The position numbers and the translations under genes were made by a program. A stretch of 64,000 nt of DNA from Providencia rettgeri (GTDB lineage: Bacteria > Pseudomonadota > Gammaproteobacteria > Enterobacterales > Enterobacteriaceae): the NCBI GenBank assembly GCA_900455085.1, contig UGTZ01000001.1, positions 2,324,501-2,388,500 on the forward strand, given 5' to 3'. Each line of letters starts with the position of its first letter. Position 1 is the stretch's first letter. Shown here in pieces: positions 18,834 through 27,614 of the stretch. The notes below the pieces were generated by a model. The model searched no databases. It was not told where the DNA came from and saw nothing but the letters and a program-made list of their open reading frames with translations.

Positions 18834-19688
18834 TTATTTATTTTTCCGTTCTTTTTGTTCAATGCGTTTTTTAAATCCCGTTAACGTCACCCCTGTATGC
18901 CGTTTAAAGTAGCGACATAAATAAGATGTATCTTCAAAGTTTAATTCATCCGCAATTTGCTTAATGGATAAATTACCAATTTCTAATAATGCCTTTATTT
19001 CTAGAATCACTTGCCTATCAATCAATACCTTTGGTGAGTCTTTAAAAAAACTTTGACTAATTTTAGATAAGTAAAATGGTGTGATCGACAATTGCTCCGC
19101 ATAAAATTTCACTTCTTTATGCTGTTTACAGTAGGTCGTAATTAAGCCCCAAAAACGCCAGCACAGTTGCTCTTGGCGGCTTTTATTTTCTGGTTTGATA
19201 GAAGTGTGTTGTGCATGATTACTAATTTCTAAAAATAAATTTTGCAAATGATTTTTTAATTGTAATAGCCCATAGCCACTCCAGTTAGACACGATAGTTA
19301 GAAGAATATATCTCCAGCTTTCAAATAGTGTAGCTTTTTCTAATGGCGTTGAAATTACAGGGAAGTCATTAAAAAAAGCAAAAAGTTGATGTGGTAATGC
19401 ATAAGCAATTTCTACTGCTAGCTTTTTATCAATCAACCAATACTCCAAACGAAATTTGCGTGATTTGGCTTGTAGCATTGCAAAGGAATCATCGTACAAA
19501 ACGATTATGTCGTTTTTTCGTACTGGATACCGTTTGAAATTAATATTGAATATTGCATATCCTTGCTTGCACACACAAACCGCCACATAAGATGTTTTAA
19601 TCGGTTTAAATTGCATTTTATCCATATTGCTTTCACCAATCCGAATGACTTCAGGCAAATCAATTTGATAATTTTTTAAATGCATCAT
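18834..19688 (-). CDS. AraC-family transcriptional regulator
   Basis: The 284-residue protein has a C-terminal AraC DNA-binding domain with two helix-turn-helix units (VKFYAEQLSITPFYLSKISQ and LSIKQIADELNFEDTSYLCR, then YFKRHTGVTLTGFKKR) and a divergent N-terminal sensing domain. It is convergent with the preceding LysR gene and divergent from the GNAT gene at 19842, 153 bases away, which could be its target. No ligand can be inferred. Confidence 0.82.
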   Translation of the reverse strand: MMHLKNYQIDLPEVIRIGESNMDKMQFKPIKTSYVAVCVCKQGYAIFNINFKRYPVRKNDIIVLYDDSFAMLQAKSRKFRLEYWLIDKKLAVEIAYALPHQLFAFFNDFPVISTPLEKATLFESWRYILLTIVSNWSGYGLLQLKNHLQNLFLEISNHAQHTSIKPENKSRQEQLCWRFWGLITTYCKQHKEVKFYAEQLSITPFYLSKISQSFFKDSPKVLIDRQVILEIKALLEIGNLSIKQIADELNFEDTSYLCRYFKRHTGVTLTGFKKRIEQKERKNK

Positions 19689-19841
19689 GAGCGTTGTACT
19701 TTAATTTGCACCGTATCGCACTACCATAACACATAAGTTGTCATAAGTACCTAAAATGAACAAATTATGCCCTTATTTTATTTCTATAAATACCTAAAAT
19801 AACTTTCAAGTTAGGAGATGGCGTAATGAGGAGATAATAAA

Positions 19842-20384
19842 ATGGTACTTACAACAAATAGGTTAATATTGCGTCCTTGGCAAGAAACAGATGCCGCGGA
19901 TTTATATTTCTATGCAAAAGATGAAAGAATTGGCCCAATCGCAGGTTGGCCTGCTCACAAAAGCGAAGAAGAAAGTCTTTCTATCATCAAAAATATTTTT
20001 ATGCGCGATGAAATTTACGCTGTGACGTTAAAAAATGAGAACCAAGCTATTGGCTTGATTGGTTTATCATTCAGCCATGAAAGTAATTTTCCTATTGGTG
20101 AAAATGACGCAGAAGTTAGCTATTGGGTTGGTGTACCGTTCTGGGGAAAAGGCATTATTCCAGAATCAATTAACGCCATCATTCACCATGCTTTCACTGA
20201 TTTAAAATTAGATAATTTGTGGTGCGGTTACTTTCAAGGTAACGAACAATCTAAAATTGCTCAAGAAAAATGTGGCTTCAAATACTATGCAACTCTTGAA
20301 CCACAATTTATTGAATTAATTGGCGAAACTAAAACAGAAGATATTAGTAAAATAACAGCTAAAGAGTGGCAAGCTCGACAGTAA
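19842..20384 (+). CDS. GNAT N-acetyltransferase, RimJ/RimL-like
   Basis: The 180-residue protein begins with the RimJ/RimL hallmark TNRLILRPWQETDAADLY and contains the acetyl-CoA loop region (VSYWVGVPFWGKGIIPES) and the late strand-helix QEKCGFKYYAT. These enzymes acetylate N-terminal amino groups or small amines. GGAG precedes the ATG. A terminator follows. Confidence 0.82.
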   Translation: MVLTTNRLILRPWQETDAADLYFYAKDERIGPIAGWPAHKSEEESLSIIKNIFMRDEIYAVTLKNENQAIGLIGLSFSHESNFPIGENDAEVSYWVGVPFWGKGIIPESINAIIHHAFTDLKLDNLWCGYFQGNEQSKIAQEKCGFKYYATLEPQFIELIGETKTEDISKITAKEWQARQ

Positions 20385-20407
20385 TATTTGATTCTATCTA
20401 TACATAT

Positions 20408-20435
20408 GGCCAACATTTATCTGTTTGGCCTTTTT
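20408..20435 (+). terminator. rho-independent terminator of the GNAT gene
   Basis: The stem GGCCAACA / TGTTTGGCC (one bulge) is followed by TTTTTCTT. Confidence 0.8.
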
Positions 20436-20447
20436 CTTATTAATTTA

Positions 20448-20476
20448 TTGTCACAATGTATTTCAAACTACATAAA
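20448..20476 (+). promoter_or_regulatory. candidate sigma-70 promoter for the transporter-dcyD operon
   Basis: TTGTCA, a 17-base spacer and CATAAA lie about 85 bases before the transporter ATG, just after the preceding terminator. The -35 is good and the -10 is moderate. Confidence 0.4.
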
Positions 20477-20559
20477 ATTATTCTACCGTGTTCCTATTAA
20501 TGCTATGATTTTTCAACAATTATAAAATTCATATTTTCTCTCGGATCACAGGTAAACAC

Positions 20560-21987
20560 ATGCAGGACTATGGTATTTGGACCGTTATCACTCCCATTGT
20601 GACTATAATATTGGCGATATTAACTCGCCAAGTCATGCTTTCATTAATGTTAGGAATACTCGTTGGTTTTACTGTCATTCATGACCACAACGTATTATTA
20701 GGTGTACAAGGTACCGTTGATGGTATTATTGATACATTTTCATCTGCAGGAAATACGCGAACAATTGTCTTTATGGTTATGATCGGTGGGATCATGAGGC
20801 TTGTTGTGGTTACAGGTGGCGTTCGTGCTTTAGTTCAGTTACTTACCAATAAGACAAAATTAATTAAAAACCGTAAATCTACTCAGTTGCTCGCCATTAT
20901 CATTACTTCTCTTATTTTTATTGAAAGTTCAATTAACCAATTAGTCGCTGGAGCTTCAACTAAAAATCTCGCACGACAATATGGTGTTGCCCCTGAAAAA
21001 ATGTCCTATATTATCCAAACTGCGTGTGTTTCTGTTTGTTCCTCTGCCATCATCAATGGGTGGGGAGCGGTAATAATGGGGTTAATTGGGGTACAAATTT
21101 CCCAAGGGCTGATTCAAGGCGAGCCTTTTGATATTTTAATTACGTCGATTGGTTACAATTTAATGGCGTGGTTATCCATTATAACGATCCTATTCTATGT
21201 ATTTACTAATATTTCATGGGGTCCCATGAAAAAAGCAGAAGATACATACCAACAAAATTTTATTGCTGGGAACATTTCTCAATTACAACGTCAGGATAAC
21301 GAAGAAGAGATTATTGACCACCCTAACGCTCATTCTACATTAAACTTCTTTATACCTATTTTATCTACGGTATTAATGGTCCCTATCGCACTATATATCA
21401 CAGGTGATGGTGACTTTAGTAAAGGAAGCGGTTCGACATCCGTATATTGGGGAGTCATGTTTGGTACTATGGTATCTTTCTGTTGGTTTATCGGTCGACG
21501 GTTACTAAATATTGATGCTTTCTTTAAAGAATTGTTTATCGGTTATGCCAATATGCTAAAAATTAGCTCCATTATGATTTTAGCATTCTTAATGGGAAAT
21601 GTTTCTGCTGAGTTAAATACAGGCGCTTATATTGCTGAAGTCACTCAAGGCGTTATGGCCCCAGGTTTTTCTATTGGTTTTATCTTTATAATTAGCGCCA
21701 TTATGTCCTTAGCAACAGGCACCTCTTGGGGTACTTTCGCAATAATGATCCCTATCGGAGTTCAATTAGGTTTATCTGTAGGAATGCCTGTGGAATATAT
21801 GATTGGTGCAGCAATTTCTGGCTCAATATTTGGCGATATGACCTCTCCAATTTCTGCGGATGCTATTGTTGCATCAATGGCGACAGACTGCGAACATATT
21901 GAGCATATTCGAACACAGATGCCTTATGCACTAGTGACTGCCAGTATTGTTCTTGCTATTTACCTTTACCTTGGTTTCTCTTATTAA
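20560..21987 (+). CDS. NhaC/YuiF-type membrane transporter
   Basis: A 475-residue integral membrane protein with about 11-12 helices. Its signatures fit the NhaC-like ion transporter superfamily: the discontinuous helix region IESSINQLVAGASTKNLARQ and the C-terminal ATGTSWGTFAIMIPI and SGSIFGDMTSPIS motifs. Members exchange Na+/H+ or carry amino acids. The D-cysteine desulfhydrase gene follows by 15 bases, so the transporter may import its substrate; this is inferred from context. Confidence 0.75.
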   Translation: MQDYGIWTVITPIVTIILAILTRQVMLSLMLGILVGFTVIHDHNVLLGVQGTVDGIIDTFSSAGNTRTIVFMVMIGGIMRLVVVTGGVRALVQLLTNKTKLIKNRKSTQLLAIIITSLIFIESSINQLVAGASTKNLARQYGVAPEKMSYIIQTACVSVCSSAIINGWGAVIMGLIGVQISQGLIQGEPFDILITSIGYNLMAWLSIITILFYVFTNISWGPMKKAEDTYQQNFIAGNISQLQRQDNEEEIIDHPNAHSTLNFFIPILSTVLMVPIALYITGDGDFSKGSGSTSVYWGVMFGTMVSFCWFIGRRLLNIDAFFKELFIGYANMLKISSIMILAFLMGNVSAELNTGAYIAEVTQGVMAPGFSIGFIFIISAIMSLATGTSWGTFAIMIPIGVQLGLSVGMPVEYMIGAAISGSIFGDMTSPISADAIVASMATDCEHIEHIRTQMPYALVTASIVLAIYLYLGFSY

Positions 21988-22002
21988 TTATTGGGAATTT
22001 AG

Positions 22003-22992
22003 ATGTCTCTTCAACAACGACTAGCACAGTTTGCAAAAATAGATTTACTTAACGCATCGACTCCGCTTAATCGATTGAATAATTTATCGCGTAAGTTTGG
22101 TCGTGAGATTTATATAAAGCGTGATGATATGACTCCCCTTGCCATGGGGGGAAATAAACTACGTAAACTAGAATTTTTAATGGCTGATGCATTAGCCAAA
22201 AAAGCAAAAATTATTGTTACTGCGGGGGCAATTCAATCAAACCATGTCCGCCAAACTGCTGCAGTTGCCGCTATGCATGGGCTTGAATGCGTTGCATTGT
22301 TAGAAAATCCAATTCAAAGCGATAATCCTAACTTTCTTCATAATGGTAATAAATTATTAACTGATTTATTTGCCACTCGTTGTGTTATGTGTGACGAACT
22401 AAACGATCCTCAATCTCAACTGGAAGAATTAATAAAAACACTTTCTCTTAAAGATGCCTATATTGTCCCTGTTGGAGGGTCAAATGCATTAGGTGCCTTA
22501 GGCTATATTCAATGTGCTATTGAAATAGCTCAGCAGAAGCCAGAACATATAGAATTTGACAAAGTTATTGTTGCCTCCGGGAGTGCTGGAACGCATGCAG
22601 GGCTTGCCATTGGCTTGCAAGAACTATTACCACAAAGCCAAGTAATTGGTGTCACCGTTTCAAGAAAACAACAAGACCAAGCCCCTAAAGTTGAAACATT
22701 GCAATTCGAACTGGCTCAATGGCTGGATCTAACTAAAACACCCAAAGTACAACTATGGGATAACTTCTTTACCCCCATGTACGGAATGCCAAACCAAAAA
22801 GGCCTCGCAGCAATCAATTTATTAGCGAGGCAAGAAGGTATTTTATTAGACCCAGTTTATACTGGTAAAGCCATGGCTGGATTAATTGACTACTTAGAAA
22901 ACTCTGAAGAAAAAACCCCCATTCTATTTGTTCATACAGGTGGAGCCCAAGCGTTATTTGCTTACTCAGATATTAGCCAAACAATTAAATAA
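22003..22992 (+). CDS. dcyD: D-cysteine desulfhydrase (PLP-dependent)
   Basis: The 329-residue protein follows E. coli DcyD: the PLP-lysine motif AMGGNKLRKLEFL, the TAGAIQSNHVRQTAAVAA cofactor-binding segment, and C-terminal LDPVYTGKAMAGLI and LFVHTGGAQALFAY. It converts D-cysteine to pyruvate, H2S and ammonia and belongs to the ACC deaminase family. It is the second gene of an operon with the NhaC-type transporter. A strong hairpin follows. Confidence 0.88.
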   Translation: MSLQQRLAQFAKIDLLNASTPLNRLNNLSRKFGREIYIKRDDMTPLAMGGNKLRKLEFLMADALAKKAKIIVTAGAIQSNHVRQTAAVAAMHGLECVALLENPIQSDNPNFLHNGNKLLTDLFATRCVMCDELNDPQSQLEELIKTLSLKDAYIVPVGGSNALGALGYIQCAIEIAQQKPEHIEFDKVIVASGSAGTHAGLAIGLQELLPQSQVIGVTVSRKQQDQAPKVETLQFELAQWLDLTKTPKVQLWDNFFTPMYGMPNQKGLAAINLLARQEGILLDPVYTGKAMAGLIDYLENSEEKTPILFVHTGGAQALFAYSDISQTIK

Positions 22993-23000
22993 TCATCATC

Positions 23001-23034
23001 AGATAAAAGGGCTAATTAGTCCTTTTATCTTCTC
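23001..23034 (+). terminator. terminator after dcyD
   Basis: A perfect 10-bp stem (AGATAAAAGG / CCTTTTATCT) with a 10-nt loop lies 8 bases after the stop codon, followed by TCTC. Confidence 0.7.
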
Positions 23035-23122
23035 TCTAATACCAAAAATGCTCTACTTTTCCTCTTCTATGACATTTATCAATTGATTGCTATACACTGA
23101 TAAAGCACAGGAGAAAACATTT

Positions 23123-23536
23123 ATGAACCAAGTTCCCCATATACTAAGAAAAGCAACGAAACACGACGCGTTATTGCTACATAAAATAGGTACGGAAAGT
23201 TATTTGCATCATTTTGCTACATTATGGAATAGCCAAAATGAACTTAACTCATATTTAAATCAAGAATACAGCACAACTAAAATCACTGAAGACCTTAATC
23301 AACAGCATATTGATTAGTATGTTATTGAAAATACGAACCCAATCGGTTTAGTAAAACTAACCTATCACTCCTGTATACCTGAAACTAATTTAGTTGGTAC
23401 TTTGTTAAATAAGCTTTACTTTTCTCCTGGTGCTACAGGTAAAGGTTATGGAAAAACCGTATTTAAATTTATTGAAGCGCTCGCAAAACAACAAGGTGAC
23501 TCTTTGCTATGGCTAGATGTTCTCGCAAGTAACTAA
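23123..23536 (+). pseudogene. broken GNAT acetyltransferase (nonsense codon plus missing C-terminus)
   Basis: From the ATG at 23123 (AGGAG upstream) the frame encodes an N-terminal GNAT half (ILRKATKHDALLLHKIG), meets a TAG at 23315-23317, then continues in the same frame with the acetyl-CoA-binding part (LYFSPGATGKGYGKTVFKF) and WLDVLASN, where a TAA ends it. The last strand and helix of the fold are missing. The in-frame stop is a point mutation, not an indel. The truncation point joins another gene's remnant. Confidence 0.8.
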
Positions 23537-23680
23537 GTATTCCCAAAAAATTAATATTCCGCCAATAAAGGTCACTGTACTGAGTTGCTCATTAAGAAAT
23601 AGAGTTCCCACAATAACCGCACTCAACGGATTTAGTGCAATAAATACCCCTGCACCCGCAGCCACTAATGGTGAACCCCC
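23537..23680 (-). pseudogene. remnant of an EamA/DMT-family transporter
   Basis: Read on the minus strand, about 48 codons encode a typical EamA C-terminal pair of helices: VFIALNPLSAVIVGTLFLN then TVTFIGGILIFW. No start and no other helices remain. It abuts the GNAT remnant on one side and a LysR remnant on the other. Confidence 0.7.
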
Positions 23681-23787
23681 TTAGCCCACTAGTTAAGCGT
23701 AGTATTGCTTTTGCTGTTATTAACGAGAACCAAGCATCACCGGCAACAAAGGTATTTTTACAAATTGCCAAAAAACTATATTCGTGA
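23677..23787 (+). pseudogene. remnant of a LysR-family regulator C-terminus
   Basis: Thirty-six codons ending at the TGA of 23785-23787 read RSIAFAVINENQASPATKV then LQIAKKLYS, the usual last strand and helix of a LysR effector domain. The rest is deleted. It lies head to tail with the EamA remnant and overlaps the stop of the yqfB homologue by nothing more than the junction. Confidence 0.6.
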
Positions 23788-24117
23788 TCAGTCAGTGCTA
23801 TTCAGCAATTGGTAAGTGATTACGTATAAATATTGCTCGTTTGGGTAAATCTCTTTGATAAGCGCTTTCAACGTCTCTAGACTCATGGCTTCTTGCTTAG
23901 CGTGGTATTCAGAAATGTCATCATAAGAAATGGGCTCTACCGACAATATTTTAATATCAGTATAATATTCACCTGTTTCCAGCGCGTATACCTTCACAAT
24001 AGTCCCAGGAACATAATCGCTCTCGCTTTTATCACGGATAGTGATAATTTTTTTACCGGAAACCACCAGTGGAAGTAAACGCTCAAAAAAGGTTATCGTG
24101 TCTGGGGCGTTATTCAT
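23788..24117 (-). CDS. yqfB: N4-acetylcytidine amidohydrolase, YqfB/ASCH family
   Basis: The 109-residue ASCH-domain protein matches E. coli YqfB (103 residues), which hydrolyses N4-acetylcytidine to cytidine. Visible are DTITFFERL at the start, SGKKIITIRDKSESDY with the catalytic lysine and threonine (Lys23, Thr26 here), and HAKQEAMSLETLKALI. The frame extends to an ATG at 24141, but the ATG at 24117 has AAGAG upstream and fits the family start. Confidence 0.87.
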   Translation of the reverse strand: MNNAPDTITFFERLLPLVVSGKKIITIRDKSESDYVPGTIVKVYALETGEYYTDIKILSVEPISYDDISEYHAKQEAMSLETLKALIKEIYPNEQYLYVITYQLLNSTD

Positions 24118-24300
24118 AATAATTCTCTTATTTTTATACAATGTCTTTTCTAGGAAAACCTATTTTCTTATAAACCCAATAAATTGCAATAAAATGGTTC
24201 TTTTCGTGCTTTCAATTATACGAATACTATAGCGATCATTGTGTTTATATACAATCAAGCCATAAAAATATTATCTACTACTATAAACTGAGTATACATA

Positions 24301-25083
24301 ATGGATGACAATGAAAATTTGTTCTATCAACAAGAACACTATTTTTGGTCTGCAATATGTGCAAATGTAGTGAAAATCAGCAACCAAACTAGTGCTTACT
24401 TTTCTGAGCTACCATTGCCTATATTTAATTATATTTACCTCCACCAAGGTGCGCTCATTTCAGATTACGAGAAGGCTGAAATGCTGTTCAAACAACAAGC
24501 TAAGCCTTATGTCCTTGTTGTTCATGGCCAAATACGTTCTCTATTTGAGTCAGAAATAGTAACACGCGGGTTAATCTATGATGGTGAATCAACCGCAATG
24601 ATTTTACCGCAAGACGTTTTATCTCAGTACAATTCACCACCGCAGCTTAATGCGGCTTTTCAGGTTGTGTTCAGCAATAATCAACTCAAGGATTGGGCTC
24701 AGCCGTTAATTACAGCATTCCCTGTCGATTCTGATACAGATGAAAGTGACTCAACTGTTACTGACGAGTATATTCGTTATCACCAAAGAGCACTTGATAA
24801 ACAAACTAATATGGTGCATTTAGTCTTATTTGCAGATCAGCAACCAGTCTCAACCTTAACTATGACATTTAATAATGAAACAGCTCGACTTGATGATATT
24901 GGTACCGATATTCAATACCAAGGTAAAGGGCTCGCGACTTCACTTATTAAACATGCGCTATACCTTTGCCATCAACAAGGGGTTAAACAGTGTGTATTAG
25001 AGTCATCCAGTGAAGGGTTATCTATCTACAAAAGACTGGGTTTTGTACCTATATTTAATTACTACAGCTATATTTCGAAATGA
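24301..25083 (+). CDS. two-domain GNAT acetyltransferase, paralogue of the gene at 30898
   Basis: The C-terminal ~110 residues are a GNAT domain with DDIGTDIQYQGKGLATSLI (acetyl-CoA loop Q/R-G-x-G-x-A) and the terminal YKRLGFVPIF. The N-terminal ~140 residues are not a recognisable GNAT sequence but are shared with the 30898 gene (FNYIYL, STAM, WAQPLITAF, EYIRYH), so they may be a degenerate first GNAT repeat. The substrate is unknown. A hairpin separates it from the convergent LysE gene. Confidence 0.75.
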   Translation: MDDNENLFYQQEHYFWSAICANVVKISNQTSAYFSELPLPIFNYIYLHQGALISDYEKAEMLFKQQAKPYVLVVHGQIRSLFESEIVTRGLIYDGESTAMILPQDVLSQYNSPPQLNAAFQVVFSNNQLKDWAQPLITAFPVDSDTDESDSTVTDEYIRYHQRALDKQTNMVHLVLFADQQPVSTLTMTFNNETARLDDIGTDIQYQGKGLATSLIKHALYLCHQQGVKQCVLESSSEGLSIYKRLGFVPIFNYYSYISK

Positions 25084-25090
25084 TTTTATT

Positions 25091-25119
25091 AAATGCATCT
25101 TAATAAACAAGGTGCATTT
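25091..25119. terminator. bidirectional terminator between convergent genes
   Basis: AAATGCATCTT and AAGGTGCATTT form an 11-bp stem with one G-T pair and a 7-nt loop. A-rich and T-rich flanks allow use in both directions. Confidence 0.65.
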
Positions 25120-25123
25120 TATT

Positions 25124-25723
25124 TTACCTAAAAAAATAAGGCTCTAATGTAATCGCTAATAGCAACACGCCACCACCAATATTAATGTATTTCCGTAATA
25201 TTGAGACGTTAAGGGAGGAAGAAGAAATAATTAAAGCGGAGCAAGAAAACAGCAGCCATAAAGCCATCATGATAATATGGATAAGTGATAATACTAGAAA
25301 ATTAGCAAGTGACGGGTCAGTTCCTGCATATTTTGAAACAACGACTAAATATAAAATAATCGCTTTTGGGTTAAGTAAATTAGCTAAATAAGCATCTTTG
25401 ACCGTGATTTTTTTTATTTCTTGAGAGCTTTCTCTTTTACTGGCATTAATTCCTGAAATGATCAATGAAGTAGCAAGATACAATAGATATAATGTACCTA
25501 AAATACCAATTAAATTCATTACCCACTGGTAAGAAACCAGTATTTTACTTAAACCAATTCCAACTAAAAAACCATGAGTTAAAATGCCTAATCCCGTTCC
25601 AATAATAGGTATAAACAGTCCTCTAATACCTTGGTTTAACACACTAGTTAAAGCAATCGCAAAGCTTGCTCCCGGTGACACGACAATGGGGAATAATATA
25701 ACGATAAAGCCAAGTATATCCAC
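25124..25723 (-). CDS. LysE/RhtB-family amino acid exporter
   Basis: A 199-residue, six-helix exporter with the family start FIVILFPIVVSPGASFAIAL (P-G-P/A-x-x motif in helix 1) and NLLNPKAIILYLVV before helix 4. It starts with GTG at 25723, one base after the stop codon of the upstream hydrolase gene, so the two are translationally linked. The exported amino acid is not predictable. Confidence 0.8.
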   Translation of the reverse strand: MDILGFIVILFPIVVSPGASFAIALTSVLNQGIRGLFIPIIGTGLGILTHGFLVGIGLSKILVSYQWVMNLIGILGTLYLLYLATSLIISGINASKRESSQEIKKITVKDAYLANLLNPKAIILYLVVVSKYAGTDPSLANFLVLSLIHIIMMALWLLFSCSALIISSSSLNVSILRKYINIGGGVLLLAITLEPYFFR

Positions 25724-25724
25724 T

Positions 25725-26645
25725 TTATTTTGTCACCGTTTGGTACCAATGTTGAATATCTGTCACAATTTGTTCAGTATGTAACTGCCCATCTTTATCT
25801 TTAAAAAAATGGTCTAAATCTTGATATGCTCGGTAGCTGACATGGGGATTACGAATTTGTTTCATCATATTATCTGTACCATGAGCATCCACGTTGGTAT
25901 CCGCCATCGTTTGTATCACCAAATGTGGAGTTTTAACTGACTGGATAAGCTTTAAATTGTCAATGGTGAGCATCTCATACCACCATTTCGGGCCATGGCC
26001 GCTGACAAATTGGTCGTTATTTAATTGCTTTTGTTTTACCGCTTCTGCAAATTGTTTAAAACCTTCTTTTGAGTTAGCAATTTCTTCTTTAGGTGTATTA
26101 TTTTCAATACTATACAGAACATCATTAATAAAATATTGTCCGCCGACATTCAATGCAACGGATGCGGTTATAAATTTTTCTTGTGCAACAATTAAATTAG
26201 TTACCAGTGCACCTTCACTTCCGCCTAATAGCACTATGTGTTGATAATCATTTTTTAATTGTTGTAATACTGCTACATAATTATTGGCGCGTTCTAATGG
26301 CGAGTCTTTCGACATATAGTCAACAGGACACTCTTCTTCCGAAGCTTCTTCATCATTAGCCCCCACTAGGTTGTTTAACCCTGTTTTTTCAACTAATAAA
26401 ATATCATTATCAGGAAATGCCACACCGAAATTTTTCAGCATGTTTGGGTTATTAATGACGCTTTTACAATCTGAGCCTTGTAATAGAACTAATAAGTCTT
26501 TTGATTTTTCGGCTTGTTTTTGGATTAAGTAATAATGTATTTCTTTGCCGGCAAAGTGCATAGTTTGCATATTCACAGATAAATCCTGAGCAAATACATC
26601 CAATGAATAAAGTGAAAGCAACAAGGTAATCATTTTTAGTTTCAT
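25725..26645 (-). CDS. secreted alpha/beta hydrolase
   Basis: The 306-residue protein has an N-terminal signal peptide (ITLLLSLYSLDVFAQ, likely cleaved after VFA) and an alpha/beta hydrolase fold: oxyanion strand DLLVLLQGSDC, nucleophile elbow LLGGSEGALV with serine, acid region QTMADTNVDAH and histidine in YQDLDHFF. Two cysteines near residues 60 and 107 could form a disulphide in the periplasm. It is co-transcribed with the LysE exporter that follows one base later. No substrate is apparent. Confidence 0.75.
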   Translation of the reverse strand: MKLKMITLLLSLYSLDVFAQDLSVNMQTMHFAGKEIHYYLIQKQAEKSKDLLVLLQGSDCKSVINNPNMLKNFGVAFPDNDILLVEKTGLNNLVGANDEEASEEECPVDYMSKDSPLERANNYVAVLQQLKNDYQHIVLLGGSEGALVTNLIVAQEKFITASVALNVGGQYFINDVLYSIENNTPKEEIANSKEGFKQFAEAVKQKQLNNDQFVSGHGPKWWYEMLTIDNLKLIQSVKTPHLVIQTMADTNVDAHGTDNMMKQIRNPHVSYRAYQDLDHFFKDKDGQLHTEQIVTDIQHWYQTVTK

Positions 26646-26756
26646 TACACACTCATCATATTTATAAAAGCCTTTCGAAAATATTATATTGATTTTTTTA
26701 TATCAAATAGCACCTAAAATGCCCTCACGGTACAAGATAAAAGTTAGACATATGGC

Positions 26757-27527
26757 CTATGCTTGTGCAATCTTTATTGCCATATTAGTAAACAAGTCAG
26801 TCGTTTGTTTATTCAATTCTGTTGTCATAACTAAGATTGAAATTTGTTCACAATTGGCAATCTTATACCTCGCAACCCCGGGTAATTTGTCTGCGGTCAC
26901 CCCCATAATGACTTGATTACTGCGCTCAAAAAGCATTTTCTTAAATTTAGATTCTTCATAATCAAATATCGAAACTCCCATTTGCGGATCCAAAGCACAG
27001 CCACCAATAAAGCATTGGTCAAAATGGATTTGGTTGATTTGATTTACTGCAGAAATATCAATACTCGCGCCAACTTGGCGGTTTAATTTCCCACCAATTA
27101 AAATCACTTCATATAGTGGCTTCTTCATTAATTCTAATGCTATTGAGGGGGAATGAGTCACAACCGTCAATGATAGTTCCGAAGGTAAATAACGAGCGAT
27201 TTCTAAGTTAGTTGAACCTGAATCAATAAAAATACAGGTATTTTGTTTGACTAGTTTATTGCAAGCCTTCGCTATTTTGATTTTTTCATCTTGGTTTTGT
27301 GTCGTTCTCTGCTCGAATGTGCCCTTTTCCTCAAGCATACTGACCGCACCACCATGGACTCGGCGGCAAACGCCTTCTTGTGCTAATTCATTTAAATCCC
27401 TACGAATGGTATGCTCTGAAACTTGCATTTCACGGGCTAAAGTCGTACAAACCACTCGCCCTTCATCTAGCAGTAGCTGGCGAATTTTATTTTGCCTTTG
27501 CTCTGGAAAAGCGACATAATCGAGCAT
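26757..27527 (-). CDS. DeoR/GlpR-family transcriptional regulator
   Basis: The 256-residue regulator begins with the DeoR helix-turn-helix (RQNKIRQLLLDEGRVV, then SEHTIRRDLNELAQEGVCRR and VHGGAV) and continues with the sugar-phosphate isomerase-like sensor domain (FIDSGSTNLEIARYLP, VILIGGKLNRQ, DQCFIGG). The frame opens at 27623, but the ATG at 27527 has GAGGA 6 bases upstream and fits the family. It is divergent from a phosphatase-MFS pair, likely its targets, and senses a phosphorylated sugar by analogy to the family. Confidence 0.87.
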   Translation of the reverse strand: MLDYVAFPEQRQNKIRQLLLDEGRVVCTTLAREMQVSEHTIRRDLNELAQEGVCRRVHGGAVSMLEEKGTFEQRTTQNQDEKIKIAKACNKLVKQNTCIFIDSGSTNLEIARYLPSELSLTVVTHSPSIALELMKKPLYEVILIGGKLNRQVGASIDISAVNQINQIHFDQCFIGGCALDPQMGVSIFDYEESKFKKMLFERSNQVIMGVTADKLPGVARYKIANCEQISILVMTTELNKQTTDLFTNMAIKIAQA

Positions 27528-27570
27528 GAAATTCCTCATTAATTTTTTAGCAATCATAATCGAGCAAGAA
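27515..27570. promoter_or_regulatory. 16-base direct repeat around the DeoR start, candidate operator
   Basis: CATAATCGAGCATGAA at 27515-27530 and CATAATCGAGCAAGAA at 27555-27570 differ by one base and are exactly 40 bases apart, four helical turns. The first covers the regulator start codon, the second lies between the divergent genes. The spacing suits cooperative binding by the DeoR-family regulator. Confidence 0.4.
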
Positions 27571-27614
27571 AAGATGTCAAACACTATCTTGTTCAAGCAC
27601 TCGAGGACAACTAA

